Assembly (NCBI RefSeq): GCF_905171765.1
Contig: NC_053392.1
Coordinates: 402,305,399-402,369,398, forward strand
Direction: 5' to 3'
DNA from: Bufo bufo
Taxonomy: Eukaryota; Chordata; Amphibia; Anura; Bufonidae
DNA length: 64,000 bases
The notes under the pieces were generated by a model. The model was not told where the DNA came from. It saw nothing but the letters and a program-made list of their open reading frames with translations, and did no database searches. The position numbers and the translations under genes are program-made. Shown here piece by piece: positions 9,731 to 21,125 of this stretch. Position 1 is the first letter of the stretch. Every line of letters starts with the position of its first letter.

Positions 9731-11989
9731 GATAGTGAAGTACAAGACTTCTTAAAGGTGACCTAGGTGAGGAAGGAATATTTGACAATTGTCTTGACTC
9801 TCTAGAGGTTATCTTGAACCCACCTAACTGGTGAAGTGAGTAACCTTACTCTACCTTTTATTATACACCAAATTGTACACCTTGATTTATATCCTTTGGT
9901 ACATGCAACAGAATTTTACCATTGATTTTATGTGACTAGTTTTGGCAGTGTCTGGTGCCCTTATGCACTATTTTTATGCGCTCTTCACTCCCATTCATTG
10001 TGCAGTTTACCCTGGTCTCCATGGTAAAATGACCACTCTGGGATGCTGCCTCCACTGTCCTTGTCTGACCTAATAGTGATCTGTCTCCACATGATCTAGA
10101 TATTTACATCTCAATATCCATTCACATAGTCCTCTGGCTGCCATTCCCACCCAATATCCTCACCACAACCACCCCCTCCTCCCCATTCCTGTTTTCTTTT
10201 TAGCCCTAACTCCTTTTTCATTTTTTGATTCTGACTTTCACTTTAACAGTATATCTGTTGAAAGCTAAGCAGTTATATACAGTTATTTCTATTATTAACT
10301 TCCTACCCTGGAGTCTGATAGAGTTTTTGATCCCAATGCCCACTGAAATAATTACTTCAAGTGGCACAGATAATTACTTTAAGTGATGCTTAATGTAACC
10401 TCTGTGAGTAAAGAGGTTAATGAATCAAGCTCAGAGATTTCTAGCAGCAAGGATTTTAATGGCACGGTGCATTGAAATTCTCACTGATATGGTAAGACTT
10501 AATGAAGCGATTCTGTGCAGGTCTTTTTGGCAATAAAAACAACATTTTGCAAGTCAATGTGACTGTAAAACATATTATAAATAGTTCTTTGCTTTGAGGC
10601 AAGCTTTGAACTAATAATGAGTTTAGTTGTTTGTGTGAAGGGCAATGTGATGATTATTTTAATATATTTACCACCAAAATATTGTAATACCTGCAACACA
10701 AAAGAAAACATATCATGCTGCATATTTTATTAACTGCAGCTGCTTGTGTTTGAAAATGTATCGATTATTTTTAATTTGAGATGTGGATCATTATAGGTTG
10801 TTTTTATACTAGAGAGTTATGTTTATATGATAATGTTCATTACGGGTATTCAAGTGTCTGTATTAATTTTACATATACACTTTAGTTAGCCATATAATCC
10901 AGCAGTTGTAAAGACTTAGAAATGAGGGCAAATTTTTCAAAAAGTTCAGTTATGAGGCAAATTGAAGTTTTTAAAAATGTTTGCTCTTCAGATTTTAAGC
11001 TCTTGAAGGCAAAGCTCTTAATAACAAATAACATCAGTGTGACACTAACACATATAGCTATGGGTAACGGCATGTTTCACAATGTTAACAAACAATGTGT
11101 TTAAAAACCCACTGCGCCAATATCGGTGGCAGAAGATGTTTAGGCTCATACAGTGTTATGGGAAAAATAGTGGCTTGTTGGGACAAAGAGTTCAAAAATC
11201 ATGCCTCAGTGGGGGCAGATTCCATTCCCTATTTATAAACACACACACTCACGTTAATGCCAGAAAAAAAGGGTGGCTTGTTCTGCTGGGAGACATCAGC
11301 AGTGTCATGATGCAGTACCCTCATCGAGGACAGATCTATTCATCAGATGGATCAATGCCTCGTTCATTTTGACATAAGTGATATTGTGCACACTGGCGAA
11401 GGACAACTTGGTCCGTTGAGTGTCACAATACCTGCTGCTGCGCTGAATACCCTCTCTGAGATGATACTGGAGTCTGGGCAAGATAGAAGAGAGAGAGAGA
11501 GAGAGAGAGCATAAAGGTCCAGTTCAGGTCACTGTTCCAGTCAGCTGATTTGCCTCAGCCTGGGGTAGCACATGAAAGAATTGCTCTATCCTGTTGATGA
11601 TACCGAGCTGGGTACTGATACTGATGCTTTGGGTTCGATGATTATGGTAGCAGAGATGGAAAGAAGTGAGTAACTCTGCAGGGGCAGGAGGGGCCTCAGA
11701 CATGCGGAAGGCAGTCATCTGCTAGCTGAAAGCTGCATACACAGTTTTTCCAGGTAATAAAGTAATTTGGTCTCCCTTTGGGCAAGAGGAAAACATTTCT
11801 CCATTTTGCTTTGATACTGAGAGTCTAGAAGCATGGCTATTCAGTAAGTATAAATTCATGTAAATGATAAGCCTGTCATTATGTAAGCAAGAAACCATAC
11901 AGCTTGCCATGCTGCCCAGTATACTGTAGGACCCAGTTCTTTCCAGCTCCCCTTCCCCATTGAGATTAGTCACCGTGTCTGGTGTCATC
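9731..11989. other. Non-coding region, no gene recognised
   Basis: About 2.3 kb of AT-rich sequence with no supported ORF or RNA. A short (GA)n microsatellite lies at about 11488-11509. The rest may be unique host DNA or old, unrecognised repeat. Confidence 0.5.
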
Positions 11990-12159
11990 TAGGGATGAGT
12001 GAACCCGAACTGTTCGGGTTCATACCGAATTTTGGGGTGTTCGTGACACGGACCCGAACCCGAACATTTACGTAAAAGTCCAGGTTTGGGTTCGGTGTTC
12101 GGCGCTTTCTTGGCGCTTTTTGAAAGGCTGCAAAGCAGCCAATCAACAAGCGTCATACT
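11990..12159 (+). repeat. hAT-A left terminal and subterminal region
   Basis: This holds the terminal TAGGGATGAGTGAACC and a set of inverted CGAACCCGAAC/GTTCGGGTTCG motifs. These are candidate transposase-binding subterminal repeats. It aligns with 46474-46624 of hAT-C. Confidence 0.8.
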
Positions 12160-12320
12160 CAGGGCTTTTTTTCTGGCGGAACGCACCGGAACGGCGTTCC
12201 GACACCTTTTGACATCGCAGCCTGCCATGCTCCAGCATCGCAGGCTGCGATGTATCAGCGGGGAGGGACTGGGAGGAAAAGCTGGGGGCCGGTGCATTCA
12301 CTGTGCTCCGGCCCCCAGCT

Positions 12321-12667
12321 CCAGTACAGTTATAGAATGTGTAAAATTAATAATGATTCTATTCATGAGGCCCCCTCTGTAGTAGAACATTCAATATATC
12401 CATCCTACTCACAGGGCTGTTATCGTAATCCAGGCCGGCCAGGCAGACGAGCGGCAGCGTCACTGACTGACGCCCGGCCTACTTTATGAATGAAGCAGGC
12501 GGCGCAGGCACGTGACGTCAGTCAGTGACGCTGCCGCTCGTCTGCCCGGCCGGCCTGCATTACGATAACAGCCCTGTGAGTAGGATGGATATATTGAATG
12601 TTCTACTACAGAGGGGGCCTCATGAATATAATCATTATTCATTTTACACATTCTATAACTGTACTGG
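12321..12667. repeat. Large inverted repeat in hAT-N
   Basis: Arm 12321-12472 is complementary to 12516-12667 with few mismatches. The 43-bp spacer holds the sequence CCCGGCCTACTTTATGAATG. Folded, it would make a hairpin of about 150 bp. Confidence 0.92.
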
Positions 12668-12689
12668 AGCGGCAATGGGGGGGGGTTTG

Positions 12690-13850
12690 TGGATGGCAGT
12701 GTTAAGGGGGGGTCTGTGGATGGCACTGTTATGGGGTGGAGGGGTCTGTGGATGGCACTGTTAAGGGGGGTCTGTGGATGGCACTGTTATGGGGTGGGGG
12801 GGTCTGTGGATGGCACTGTTAAGGGGGGGTCTGTGGATGGCACTGTTAAGGGGGGGTCTGTGGATGGCACTGTTAAGGGGGGGTATGTGGATGGCACTGT
12901 TATGGGGTGAGGGGTCTGTGGATGGCACTGTTATGGGGTGGGTGGGTGTCTGTGGATGGCACTGTTATGGGGTGGGTGGGTGTCTGTGGATGGCACTGTT
13001 ATGGGGTGGGGGAGCTGTGGATGGCACTGTTATGGGGTGGGGGGGTGTCTGTGGATGGCACTGTTATGGGGTGGGTGGGTGTTTGTGGATGGCACTGTTA
13101 TGGGGTGGGGGAGCTGTGGATGGCACTGTTAAGGGGGGGGTCTGTGGATGGCACTGTTATGGGGTGGGGGGTGTCTGTGGATGGCACTGTTATTGGGTGG
13201 GGGGGTCTGTGGATGGCACTGTTATGGGGTGGGGGGGTCTGTGGATGGCACTATTAAGGGGGGTCTGTGGATGGCACTGTTATGGGGTGGGGGGTCTGTG
13301 GATGGCACTGTTAAGGGGGGGGTCTGTGGATGGCACTGTTATGGGGTGGGGGGTCTGTGGATGGCACTGTTATGGGGTGGGTGGGTGTCTGTGGATGGCA
13401 CTGTTATGGGGTGGGGGGTGTCTGTGGATGGAACTGTTATGGGGTGGGGGGGTCTGTGGATGGCACTGTTATGGGGTGGGGGGGTCTGTGGATGGCACTG
13501 TTATGGGGTGGGGGGGTCTGTGGATGGCACTGTTATGGGGTGGGGGGGGTCTGTGGATAGCACTGTTAAGGGGGGGGTCTGTGGATGGCACTGTTAAGGG
13601 GGGTTCTGTGGATGGCACTGTTAAGGGGGGTCTGTGGATGGCACTGTTATGGGATGGGGGGTCTGTGGATTGCACTGTTATAGGATGGGGGGTCTGTGGA
13701 TGGCACTGTTATGGGGTGGGGGTCTGTGGATTGCACTGTTATGGGGTGGGGGGGTCTGTGGATTGCACTGTTATAGGATGGGGGGTCTGTGGATGGCACT
13801 GTTATAGGATGGGGGATCTGCGGATGCCATCCCCAGATCCCCCATTAACA
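12690..13850 (+). repeat. GT/GG-rich minisatellite, about 30-34 bp unit
   Basis: Roughly 35 tandem copies of a unit built on GTCTGTGGATGGCACTGTTA plus a variable G-rich tail (AGGGGGG or TGGGGTGGGG). Unit length varies through the G tract. At the right edge the sense turns (CCCCATTAACAGTGCCATCC near 13835-13890), giving short inverted copies. The G runs could support G-quadruplexes. Confidence 0.95.
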
Positions 13851-14095
13851 GTGCCATCCCCATAACCCCCATTAAAAGTGCCATCCCCATCTGGGGGGTT
13901 TCTTTGCTGGGCTGGACTTCTATAGTCCCCCCAAATTTTACTTGCATCCATGTTCTCTAAAAGGGCGGTTTTAGGGGGCGGTCCTAGGGGTGGGTAGGGG
14001 CGTGGCCAGGGGAGGGGGGCTGAGTTCCAACACCTTTTCTCTGAGAAAAAAAGCCCTGGTCATACTACTTGCCCCAAGAGGCCATCACAGCCATG

Positions 14096-14180
14096 CCTAC
14101 TATTGGCATGGCTGTGATTGGCCAGTGCAGACTGTGACCCAGCCTCTATTTAAGGTGGAGTCACGTAGCGCCGCACGTCA
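14096..14180 (+). promoter_or_regulatory. Candidate hAT-A promoter
   Basis: Two ATTGG boxes (14102-14106 and 14117-14121, inverted CCAAT) precede a TATA-like TATTTAA at 14147-14153. About 30 bases later comes CGTCACTCTG. The whole block is almost identical in hAT-C (46655-46740) while nearby leader sequence diverges. Promoter function is inferred from composition, spacing and conservation. Confidence 0.5.
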
Positions 14181-14989
14181 CTCTGCTCTGATCAGTGTAG
14201 GGATAGGATGCATCTGCATCTGTTAGGGCCAGATTAGGCAGGGATTTACTCATCAAAAACACTTACTGAAGTGATCGATCTACAGCTGTGTATCATTCAA
14301 CTTCTGCTAGTTAATTGCTCATTGTTTTTAGGCTGCCCAGAGTGCTTTTCTGTCACTTTTTTCTGGGGTGATAGGCGGCCATTTTGTGTCTTGTGGTGCG
14401 CCAGCACAAGCTGCCACCAAGTCCATTTAACCATCAATAGTGTGGTTTTTATTTTTTTTGCTTTATCCTACATCAGGGGCTTGGCTGTGCTTGCTATTTT
14501 ATTGAGGGGTGAAATACAATTGCCAAAATAGCAGTACCGTAAATCTGGTGTTTCAGCTGTGGCTAGCCAATTGTAATACTGTCTGCTGTCTGGCAAAGGA
14601 TATATTTTTTTCTGGGTTGAAATACAATTCCCAAATTAGCAATTCCCTAAATCAGTGGTTTCTGCTGTAGCAGGTCAAGTTTACATCTATCCATAAAAGG
14701 GTAGATTACATTGAAGGTGCTGATAGGGTCATCCTCAATAACTTCACACGCTACAGTGCATTTCCAAGTCTAATTCTGTCCGTAAAAGGATACCTTTCAT
14801 CCAGGGCCTAAATACTAGGCCTACAATTTATATTCAGCTAAATCTGTGGTTACTGCTGTGCCTGTATTAGTGTAATACGGTACTTAAATAGATAGCCAGA
14901 TAGTGTTAGGTGCCTGTAAAAATAGGCCTGGATTTGAATTCAATACATTGGGCCAAATAATTTTTTTCTTATTGTGGTGAACGGTAACA
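14181..14989 (+). other. hAT-A 5' leader, non-coding
   Basis: About 0.8 kb of single-copy leader lies between the candidate promoter and the transposase ATG. It contains diverged, non-tandem relatives of the units that are amplified in hAT-C. Confidence 0.6.
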
Positions 14990-17900
14990 ATGAGGAAAAC
15001 ATCTAGTAAGGGACACGGACATGGTCGTGGTGGTGTTAGTGGACCCTCTGGTGCTGGGAGAGGACGTGGCCGTTCTGCCACAGCCACACGTCCTAGTGTA
15101 CCAACTACCTCAGGTCCCAGTAGCCGCCAGAATTTACAGCGATATTTGGTGGGGCCCAATGCCGTTCTAAGGATGGTAAGGCCTGAGCAGGTACAGGCAT
15201 TAGTCAATTGGGTGGCCGACAGTGGATCCAGCACGTTCACATTATCTCCCACCCAGTCTTCTGCAGAAAGCGCACAGATGGCACCTGAAAACCAAGCCCA
15301 TCAGTCTGTCACATCACCCCCATGCATATCAGGGAAACTGTCTGAGCCTCAAGTTATGCAGCAGTCTCTTATGCTGTTTGAAGACTCTGCTGGCAGGGTT
15401 TCCCAAGGGCCTCCACCTAGCCCTTCCCCAGTGGTGGAAGACATAGAATGCACTGACGCACAACCACTTATGTTTCCTGATGATGAGGACATGGAAATAC
15501 CACCTCAGCACGTCTCTGATGATGATGAAACACAGGTGCCAAATGCTGCGTCTTTCTGCAGTGTGCAGACTGAACAGGAGGTCAGGGAGGAAGACTGGGT
15601 GGAAGACGATGCAGGGGACGATGAGGTCATAGACCCCACATGGAATGAAGGTTGTGCCACTGACTTTCAGAGTTCAGAGGAAGAGGCAGTGGTGAGACCG
15701 AGGCAACAGCGTAGCAAAAGAGGGAGCAGGGGGCAAAAGCAGAACACCCGCCGCCAAGAGAGTTCGCCTGCTACTGGCCACCGCCACCTGGGACCGAGCA
15801 CCCCAAAGACAGATTCAAGGAGTTCCCTGGCGTGGCAGTTCTTCAAACAATGTGCTGACGACAAGACCCGAGTGGTTAGCACGCTGTGCCATCAGAGCCT
15901 AAAGCGACACATTAACGTTCTGAACCTTAGCACAACCTGCATGACCAGGCATCTGCATGCAAAGCATGAACTGCAGTGGAGTATAAACCTTAAAAACAAG
16001 GAACTCACTCAGGCTCCTCCTGCTACCTCTTCTGCTGCTGCCGCCTCGGCCTCTTCCTCCGCCTCGGGAGGAACGTTGGCACCTGCCGCCCAGCAAACAG
16101 ATGATGTACCACCAACACCACCACCTCCGTCACCAAGCATCTCCACCATGTCACACGGCAGCGTTCAGCTCTCCATCTCACAAACATTTGAGAGAAAGCG
16201 TAAATTCCCACCTAGCCACCCTCGATCCCTGGCCCTCAATGCCAGCATTTCTAAACTACTGGCCTATGAAATGCTGTCATTCAGGCTGGTGGATACAGAC
16301 AGCTTCAAACAGCTCATGTCCCTTGCTGTCCCACAGTATGTTGTTTCCAGCCACCACTACTTCTCCAAGAGAGCCGTGCCTTCCCTGCACAACCAAGTAT
16401 CCGATAAAATCAAGTGTGCACTGCGCAACGCCATCTGTGGCAAGGTCCACCTAACCACAGATACATGGACCAGTAAGCACGGCCAGGGACGCTATATCTC
16501 CCTAACTGCACACTGGGTAAATGTAGTGGCGGCTGGGCCCCCGGCGGAAAGCTGTTTGGCGCACGTACTTCTGCCGCAAAAGGATCGCAGGGCAAAATTC
16601 TTTGCCTCCTGTAGCCTCCCCCTCCTACTCGGCTTCCTCCTCCTCTTCTTCCACCTGCTCATCCAGTCAGCCACACACCTTCACCACCAACTTGTGTATT
16701 CCTCAGCAGGCCATTCTGAAAGTGATGTGTTTGGGGGACAGGCCCCACACCGCGCAGGAGTTGTGGCGGGGTATTGAACAACAGACCGACGAGTGTTTGC
16801 TGCCAGTGAGCCTCAAGCCCGGCCTGGTGGTGTGCGATAATGGGCGAAATCTCGTTGCAGCTCTGGGACTAGCCGGTTTGACGCACATCCCTTGCCTGGC
16901 GCATGTGCTGAATTTGGTGGTGCAGAAGTTCATTCACAACTACCCCGACATGTCAGAGCTGCTGCATAAAGTGCGGGCCGTCTCTGCGCGCTTCCGGCGT
17001 TCACATCCTGCCGCTGCTCGCCTGTCTTCGGCCTTCCCTCTCACCGCCTCATATGCGACATGCCCACCAGGTGGAACTCCACCTTGCACATGCTGGACAG
17101 ACTGTGCGAGCAGCAGCAGGCCATAGTGGAGTTTCAGCTGCAGCACGCACGGGTCAGTCGCACTGCGGAACAGCACCACTTCACCACCAATGACTGGGCC
17201 TCCATGCGAGACCTGTGTGCCCTGTTGCGCTGTTTAGAGTACTCCACCAACATGGCCACTGGCGATGACGCCGTTATCAGCGTTACAATACCACTTCTAT
17301 GTCTCCTTGAGAAAACACTTAGGGCGATGATGGAAGAGGAGGTGTTCCAGGAGGAGGAGGAAGAGGGGTCCTTTTTAGCACTTTCAGGCCAGTCTCTTCG
17401 AAGTGACTCAGAGGGAGGTTTTTTTCAACAGCAGAGGCCAGGTACAAATGTGGCCAGACAGGGCCCACTACTCGAGGAGGAGGAGGACGAGGATGAGGAG
17501 GAGGTGGAGGAGGAGGAGAATGAAGCATGTTCACAGCTGGGTGGCACCCAACGCAGCTCGGGCCCATCACTGGTGCGTGGCTGGGCGGAAACGCAGGACG
17601 ATGACGATACGCCTCCCACAGAGGACAGCTTGTCCTTACCTCTGGGCAGCCTGGCACAGATGAGCGACTACATGCTGCAGTGCCTGCGCAACGACAGCAG
17701 AGTTGCCCACATTTTAACGTGTGCGGACTACTGGGTTGCCACCCTGCTGGATCCCCGGTACAAAGACAATGTCCCCACCTTACTTCCTGCACTGGAGCGT
17801 GATAGGAAGATGCGCGAGTACAAGCGCACGTTGGTAGACATGCTACTGAGAGCATTCCCAAATGTCACAGGGGAACAAGTGGAAGCTCAAGGCGAAGGCA

Positions 17901-18352
17901 GAGGAGGAGCAAGAGGTCGCCAATGCAGCTGTGTCACGGCCAGCTCCTCTGAGGACAGGGTTAGCATGGCAGAGATGTGGAAAAGTTTTGTCATCACGCC
18001 ACAGCTAACTGCACCACCACCTGATACGGAACGTGTTAGCAGGAGGCAACATTTCACTAACATGGTGGAACAGTACGTGTGCACACCCCTCCACGTACTG
18101 ACTGATGGTTCGGCCCCATTCAACTTCTGGGTCTCCAAATTGTCCACGTGGCCAGAGCTAGCCTTTTATGCCTTGGAGGTGCTGGCCTGCCCGGCGGCCA
18201 GCGTTTTGTCTGAACGTGTATTCAGCACGGCAGGGGGCGTCATTACAGACAAACGCAGCCGCCTGTCCACAGCCAATGTGGACAAGCTGACGTTCATAAA
18301 AATGAACCAGGCATGGATCCCACATGGATCCCTTGTGCAGATTAGACATTAA
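14990..18352 (+). pseudogene. hAT-A transposase (BED finger, hAT family), two lesions
   Basis: The start ATG (context ACAATGAGG) is shared with hAT-C. The N-terminus is Gly/Arg-rich (about residues 3-30), followed by QRYLVGPNAVLRMVRPEQVQ, a long acidic region, and a BED finger at about residues 275-330. The first BED cysteine is Ser here (codon 15878-15880; VVSTLC versus VVCTLC in hAT-C). The catalytic region follows (LTTDTWTSKHGQGRY, CDNGRNLVAALG, HVLNLVVQKF), then a second acidic block and the C-terminal dimerisation domain (LSERVFSTAGGVITDKRSR, ending near 18300). Lesions against hAT-C are an extra base near 16573 and a 16-bp deletion near 17028. The longest open parts are 14990-16777 and 17060-18352. 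It would catalyse cut-and-paste transposition. Confidence 0.93.
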
Positions 18353-18449
18353 TAACTACCTCCCCTTAAGCATATATTCTTGTACTCCAGGGCACTTCTT
18401 CATTCAATCCTCTTTTTTTAATTTTACCATTATATTGCGGGGCAACCTA

Positions 18450-18904
18450 AAGTTGAATGAACCTCTCATCCATCTGGGTGCCAGGGGCCTAAATATCGTA
18501 AACTGGCCTGTTCCAATGGTGTGTGACATGAAGCCTGATTCTCTGCTATGGGACCTCTCTCCTCTGTCTGGGTGCCGGGGCCTAAATATCTGACAGTGGC
18601 CTGTTCCAGTGGTGGGTGACATGAAGCCTGATTCTCTGCTATGGGACCTCTCTCCTCTCTCTGAGTGCCGGGGCCTAAATATCTCACAGTGGCCTGTTCC
18701 AGTGGTGGGTGACATGAAGCCTGATTCTCTGCTATGGGACCTCTCTCCTCTGTCTGGGTGCCGGGGCCTAAATATCTCACAGTGGCCTGTTCCAGTGGTG
18801 GGTGACATGAAGCATGATTCTCTGCTATGGGACCTCTCTCCTCTGTCTGGGTGCCGGGGCCTAAATATCTCACAGTGGCCTGTTCCAGTGGTGGGTGACA
18901 TAAA
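18450..18904 (+). repeat. 93-bp tandem array, hAT-A 3' region, part 1
   Basis: Exact 93-bp spacing of the GTGACATGAAGCCTGATTCT motif (18523, 18616, 18709, 18802, 18895). The array is interrupted at 18904 by PLE-A and resumes at 25814. The unit length is divisible by three, so both strands stay open across units; no gene is inferred. Confidence 0.95.
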
Positions 18905-19683
18905 AGAGCCATGGCTATGAAAAAGCCAAAAAAACATCTAGAGACTCCTTGTTGGTGAGTAGAGTTCAGAAAAGGGATAACCGTGACACATGTGTGAGAT
19001 TCATTACCCCTTTCAATTCGAAATGGAGGTATATTCAGAACATTCTGAGGAGACATTGGTCAGTTCTTCACACAGATGGTGATCTGGCGGTATGCCTCCC
19101 TACATATCCCCAGATTACGTGGAGGCGGTCACGCAATTTGCGTGACATCCTCACAAAGAGTCACTATGTCCCCACACCCAGGGGGGGTATTTTTGGCAGT
19201 AAAGGTCCCAAGTGGGGGTCTTTCTCCTGTGGATCGTGTGCCGCCTGCAGGTACATGATTCGTTCTACCGCCTTCAGTGACTCCTCAGGCCGAAAAGACT
19301 TTAAGATCGTACACAACATAAATTGTAACACTGAGGCTGTGATATATCTGATCACATGCCCATGTAATCTTTTTTATGTTGGTATGACAAAGAGAGCCCT
19401 GAAGACACGGGTTTTGGAACATGTGTGTAGGATTCGAGCAGCGGCGGAAATCCCTGAGAGGGATTGGGAGTCACTGCAGGCGGTTCCACGACATTTTCGC
19501 AGGTTTCACGGGTCCGATCCAGGGGGACTGACGGTGAAGGGTATTGACAGAATCCATCTAGGGTCTAGAGGCGGTAATATTAAAGTGGCTCTACTCTGTA
19601 GAGAGACTAGGTGGATTGTCAACCTTGATACCGTCACTCCGTACGGCCTTAATGAATCTAACAGTTTTTCTTCCTTTCTATGA
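18905..19683 (+). pseudogene. PLE-A C-terminal fragment: zinc-binding linker and GIY-YIG endonuclease
   Basis: The open frame covers the segment between the RT and the endonuclease (FITPFNSKWRYIQNILRRHW), a CGSCAACRYM cysteine motif (near 19225-19255), then the GIY-YIG-type core VIYLITCPC ... FYVGMTKRALKTRVLEH (near 19340-19420), with downstream His/Asn-rich sequence to the stop at 19681-19683. In PLEs this nuclease nicks the target to prime reverse transcription. The upstream RT is absent, so the fragment cannot transpose itself. The stretch is open over about 240 codons, suggesting a relatively young insertion. Confidence 0.85.
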
Positions 19684-19957
19684 AAATTGCGCGAATTTTA
19701 TTGCAGGGTATATTTTTTCTTTTGTTTTATTATATTGTATTTTCTATAATATTGTTATTTTTTTCTTTTTGAGATCATGCTATTCATTTCTGTGTGGAAT
19801 TGGTGACGATGGACGGAGCCACCTATTGTGATGACATGGCCGCCACAAGAGAGGATGTTCGTCAAGACCTCCTAGCAACACTTTTACATGATATTATATT
19901 ACTCCTAGTATATATACATATGGCGGGGCACTACTTTGTGCTCCGAGAATACATGGG

Positions 19958-21125
19958 TGTAACGGACCGTTTCCGCAGACAAGGGGTTAAAATCCGTTTA
20001 GGCGATAAGCCCCTCTCCGAGAGACAGGCACAGCTACTGCAGAACACCAAATTCCCGAACTGGATACAAAGTAGCACTCCAAACTGGAACCTCACGAATA
20101 GCTGCTAGCAGACGAACAGGAAAAGCATACAATCCTGGCAATCGGTCTTCTAACAGCATACAGTGAATCCCCCCAATAACGAGACAAGGCTCCGTGTTGA
20201 GGGTCAAACAGTGGTCTGACTGTACTTGAAGTACAGCCTCTTTTATTCACAAAAAACAAACATAGTACTGCCCACAGGGGTTTGAAATACAACCAATCAG
20301 TATATTACAAGACATACAATGTAACTACAGCAACCAATCGTTCACGCCCCCAGAGGACCAGAATGAAGACTGTAACATAGGACAACATATCCCCACAATG
20401 CATCATGGTTTCCTCCTCTCTGTCCAGACAACCTGAAGAGCAATCCAATTATCTCTGAGGACAAAAGGAGATCGCCAATACACATGTGAGGACAACAGAA
20501 CAGACATCACCATTTTAAACACACAATGGCACAATAGAAACACACCCAGCATATTCCCTCCCCTTATCCTGAGAGGAGACTCAATTATACATACAGTTAA
20601 ACATACTTTCTACCCAACTTTCATAACTCTAAAACCATACATCACATTCACATAAAAATTACATATTCGCAATCAATCCATTCAGGGGAACAACATATTA
20701 AAAAATGGCATGAATCAGACCAGGGGTTCAAAAGTTAGTATAATATCTTTTGGGCCCTGGCTGGCACATGGCTATCTGGCTCAAACCAGTTTTACAGAGC
20801 CCTCTTTCCTGGAGACAATGGGAAATAATCAAATTATATCCAGGGATAGAGGCAGACTCCATTGAGCACATGGTTGCAAAAAGACATAAAATACAATAAA
20901 ATACACAAGGTTACATTTACTACATAAAATAAAGACATGCAACATATCCCCAGATAGCTTAGGTCTGAGCGCATATTATTGAATGGCGCTCAGACCACAC
21001 ACATACAGTTCAATTGCCATGGAGCTTAAGTTTTGCATGGGCTGATGATAGGGCCCATAATCCTGGGGCAAGAGGCCAGCAGCCAGTCCTCTCCAAAGCC
21101 CAGTGGCGAGGTTGGTTTCGCCACA
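19958..21125 (-). repeat. 3' LTR of the gag-only element
   Basis: Downstream LTR in minus orientation, same length as its partner. An AATAAA poly(A) signal reads on the minus strand at about 20242-20247 (TTTATT on plus). Confidence 0.92.

Larger units (their letters stand above)
12160..14058 (+). mobile_element. Non-autonomous hAT (hAT-N) inside hAT-A
   Basis: The element starts CAGGGCTTTTTTTCT and ends with the complement (AGAAAAAAAGCCCTG with a small difference). It is flanked by a perfect 8-bp duplication GTCATACT at 12152-12159 and 14059-14066. The hAT-C copy has the empty site at about 46616. The interior holds a 152-bp-arm inverted repeat and a long minisatellite but no transposase, so it must have been moved by another hAT element's enzyme. 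The 8-bp TSD is diagnostic of the hAT superfamily. Confidence 0.93.

Noticed and set aside
12774..13865. 363-codon ORF of Trp/Gly/Val repeats
   Set aside because: It is a reading of the G-rich minisatellite, open in several frames simply because the unit has no stop; not a gene.
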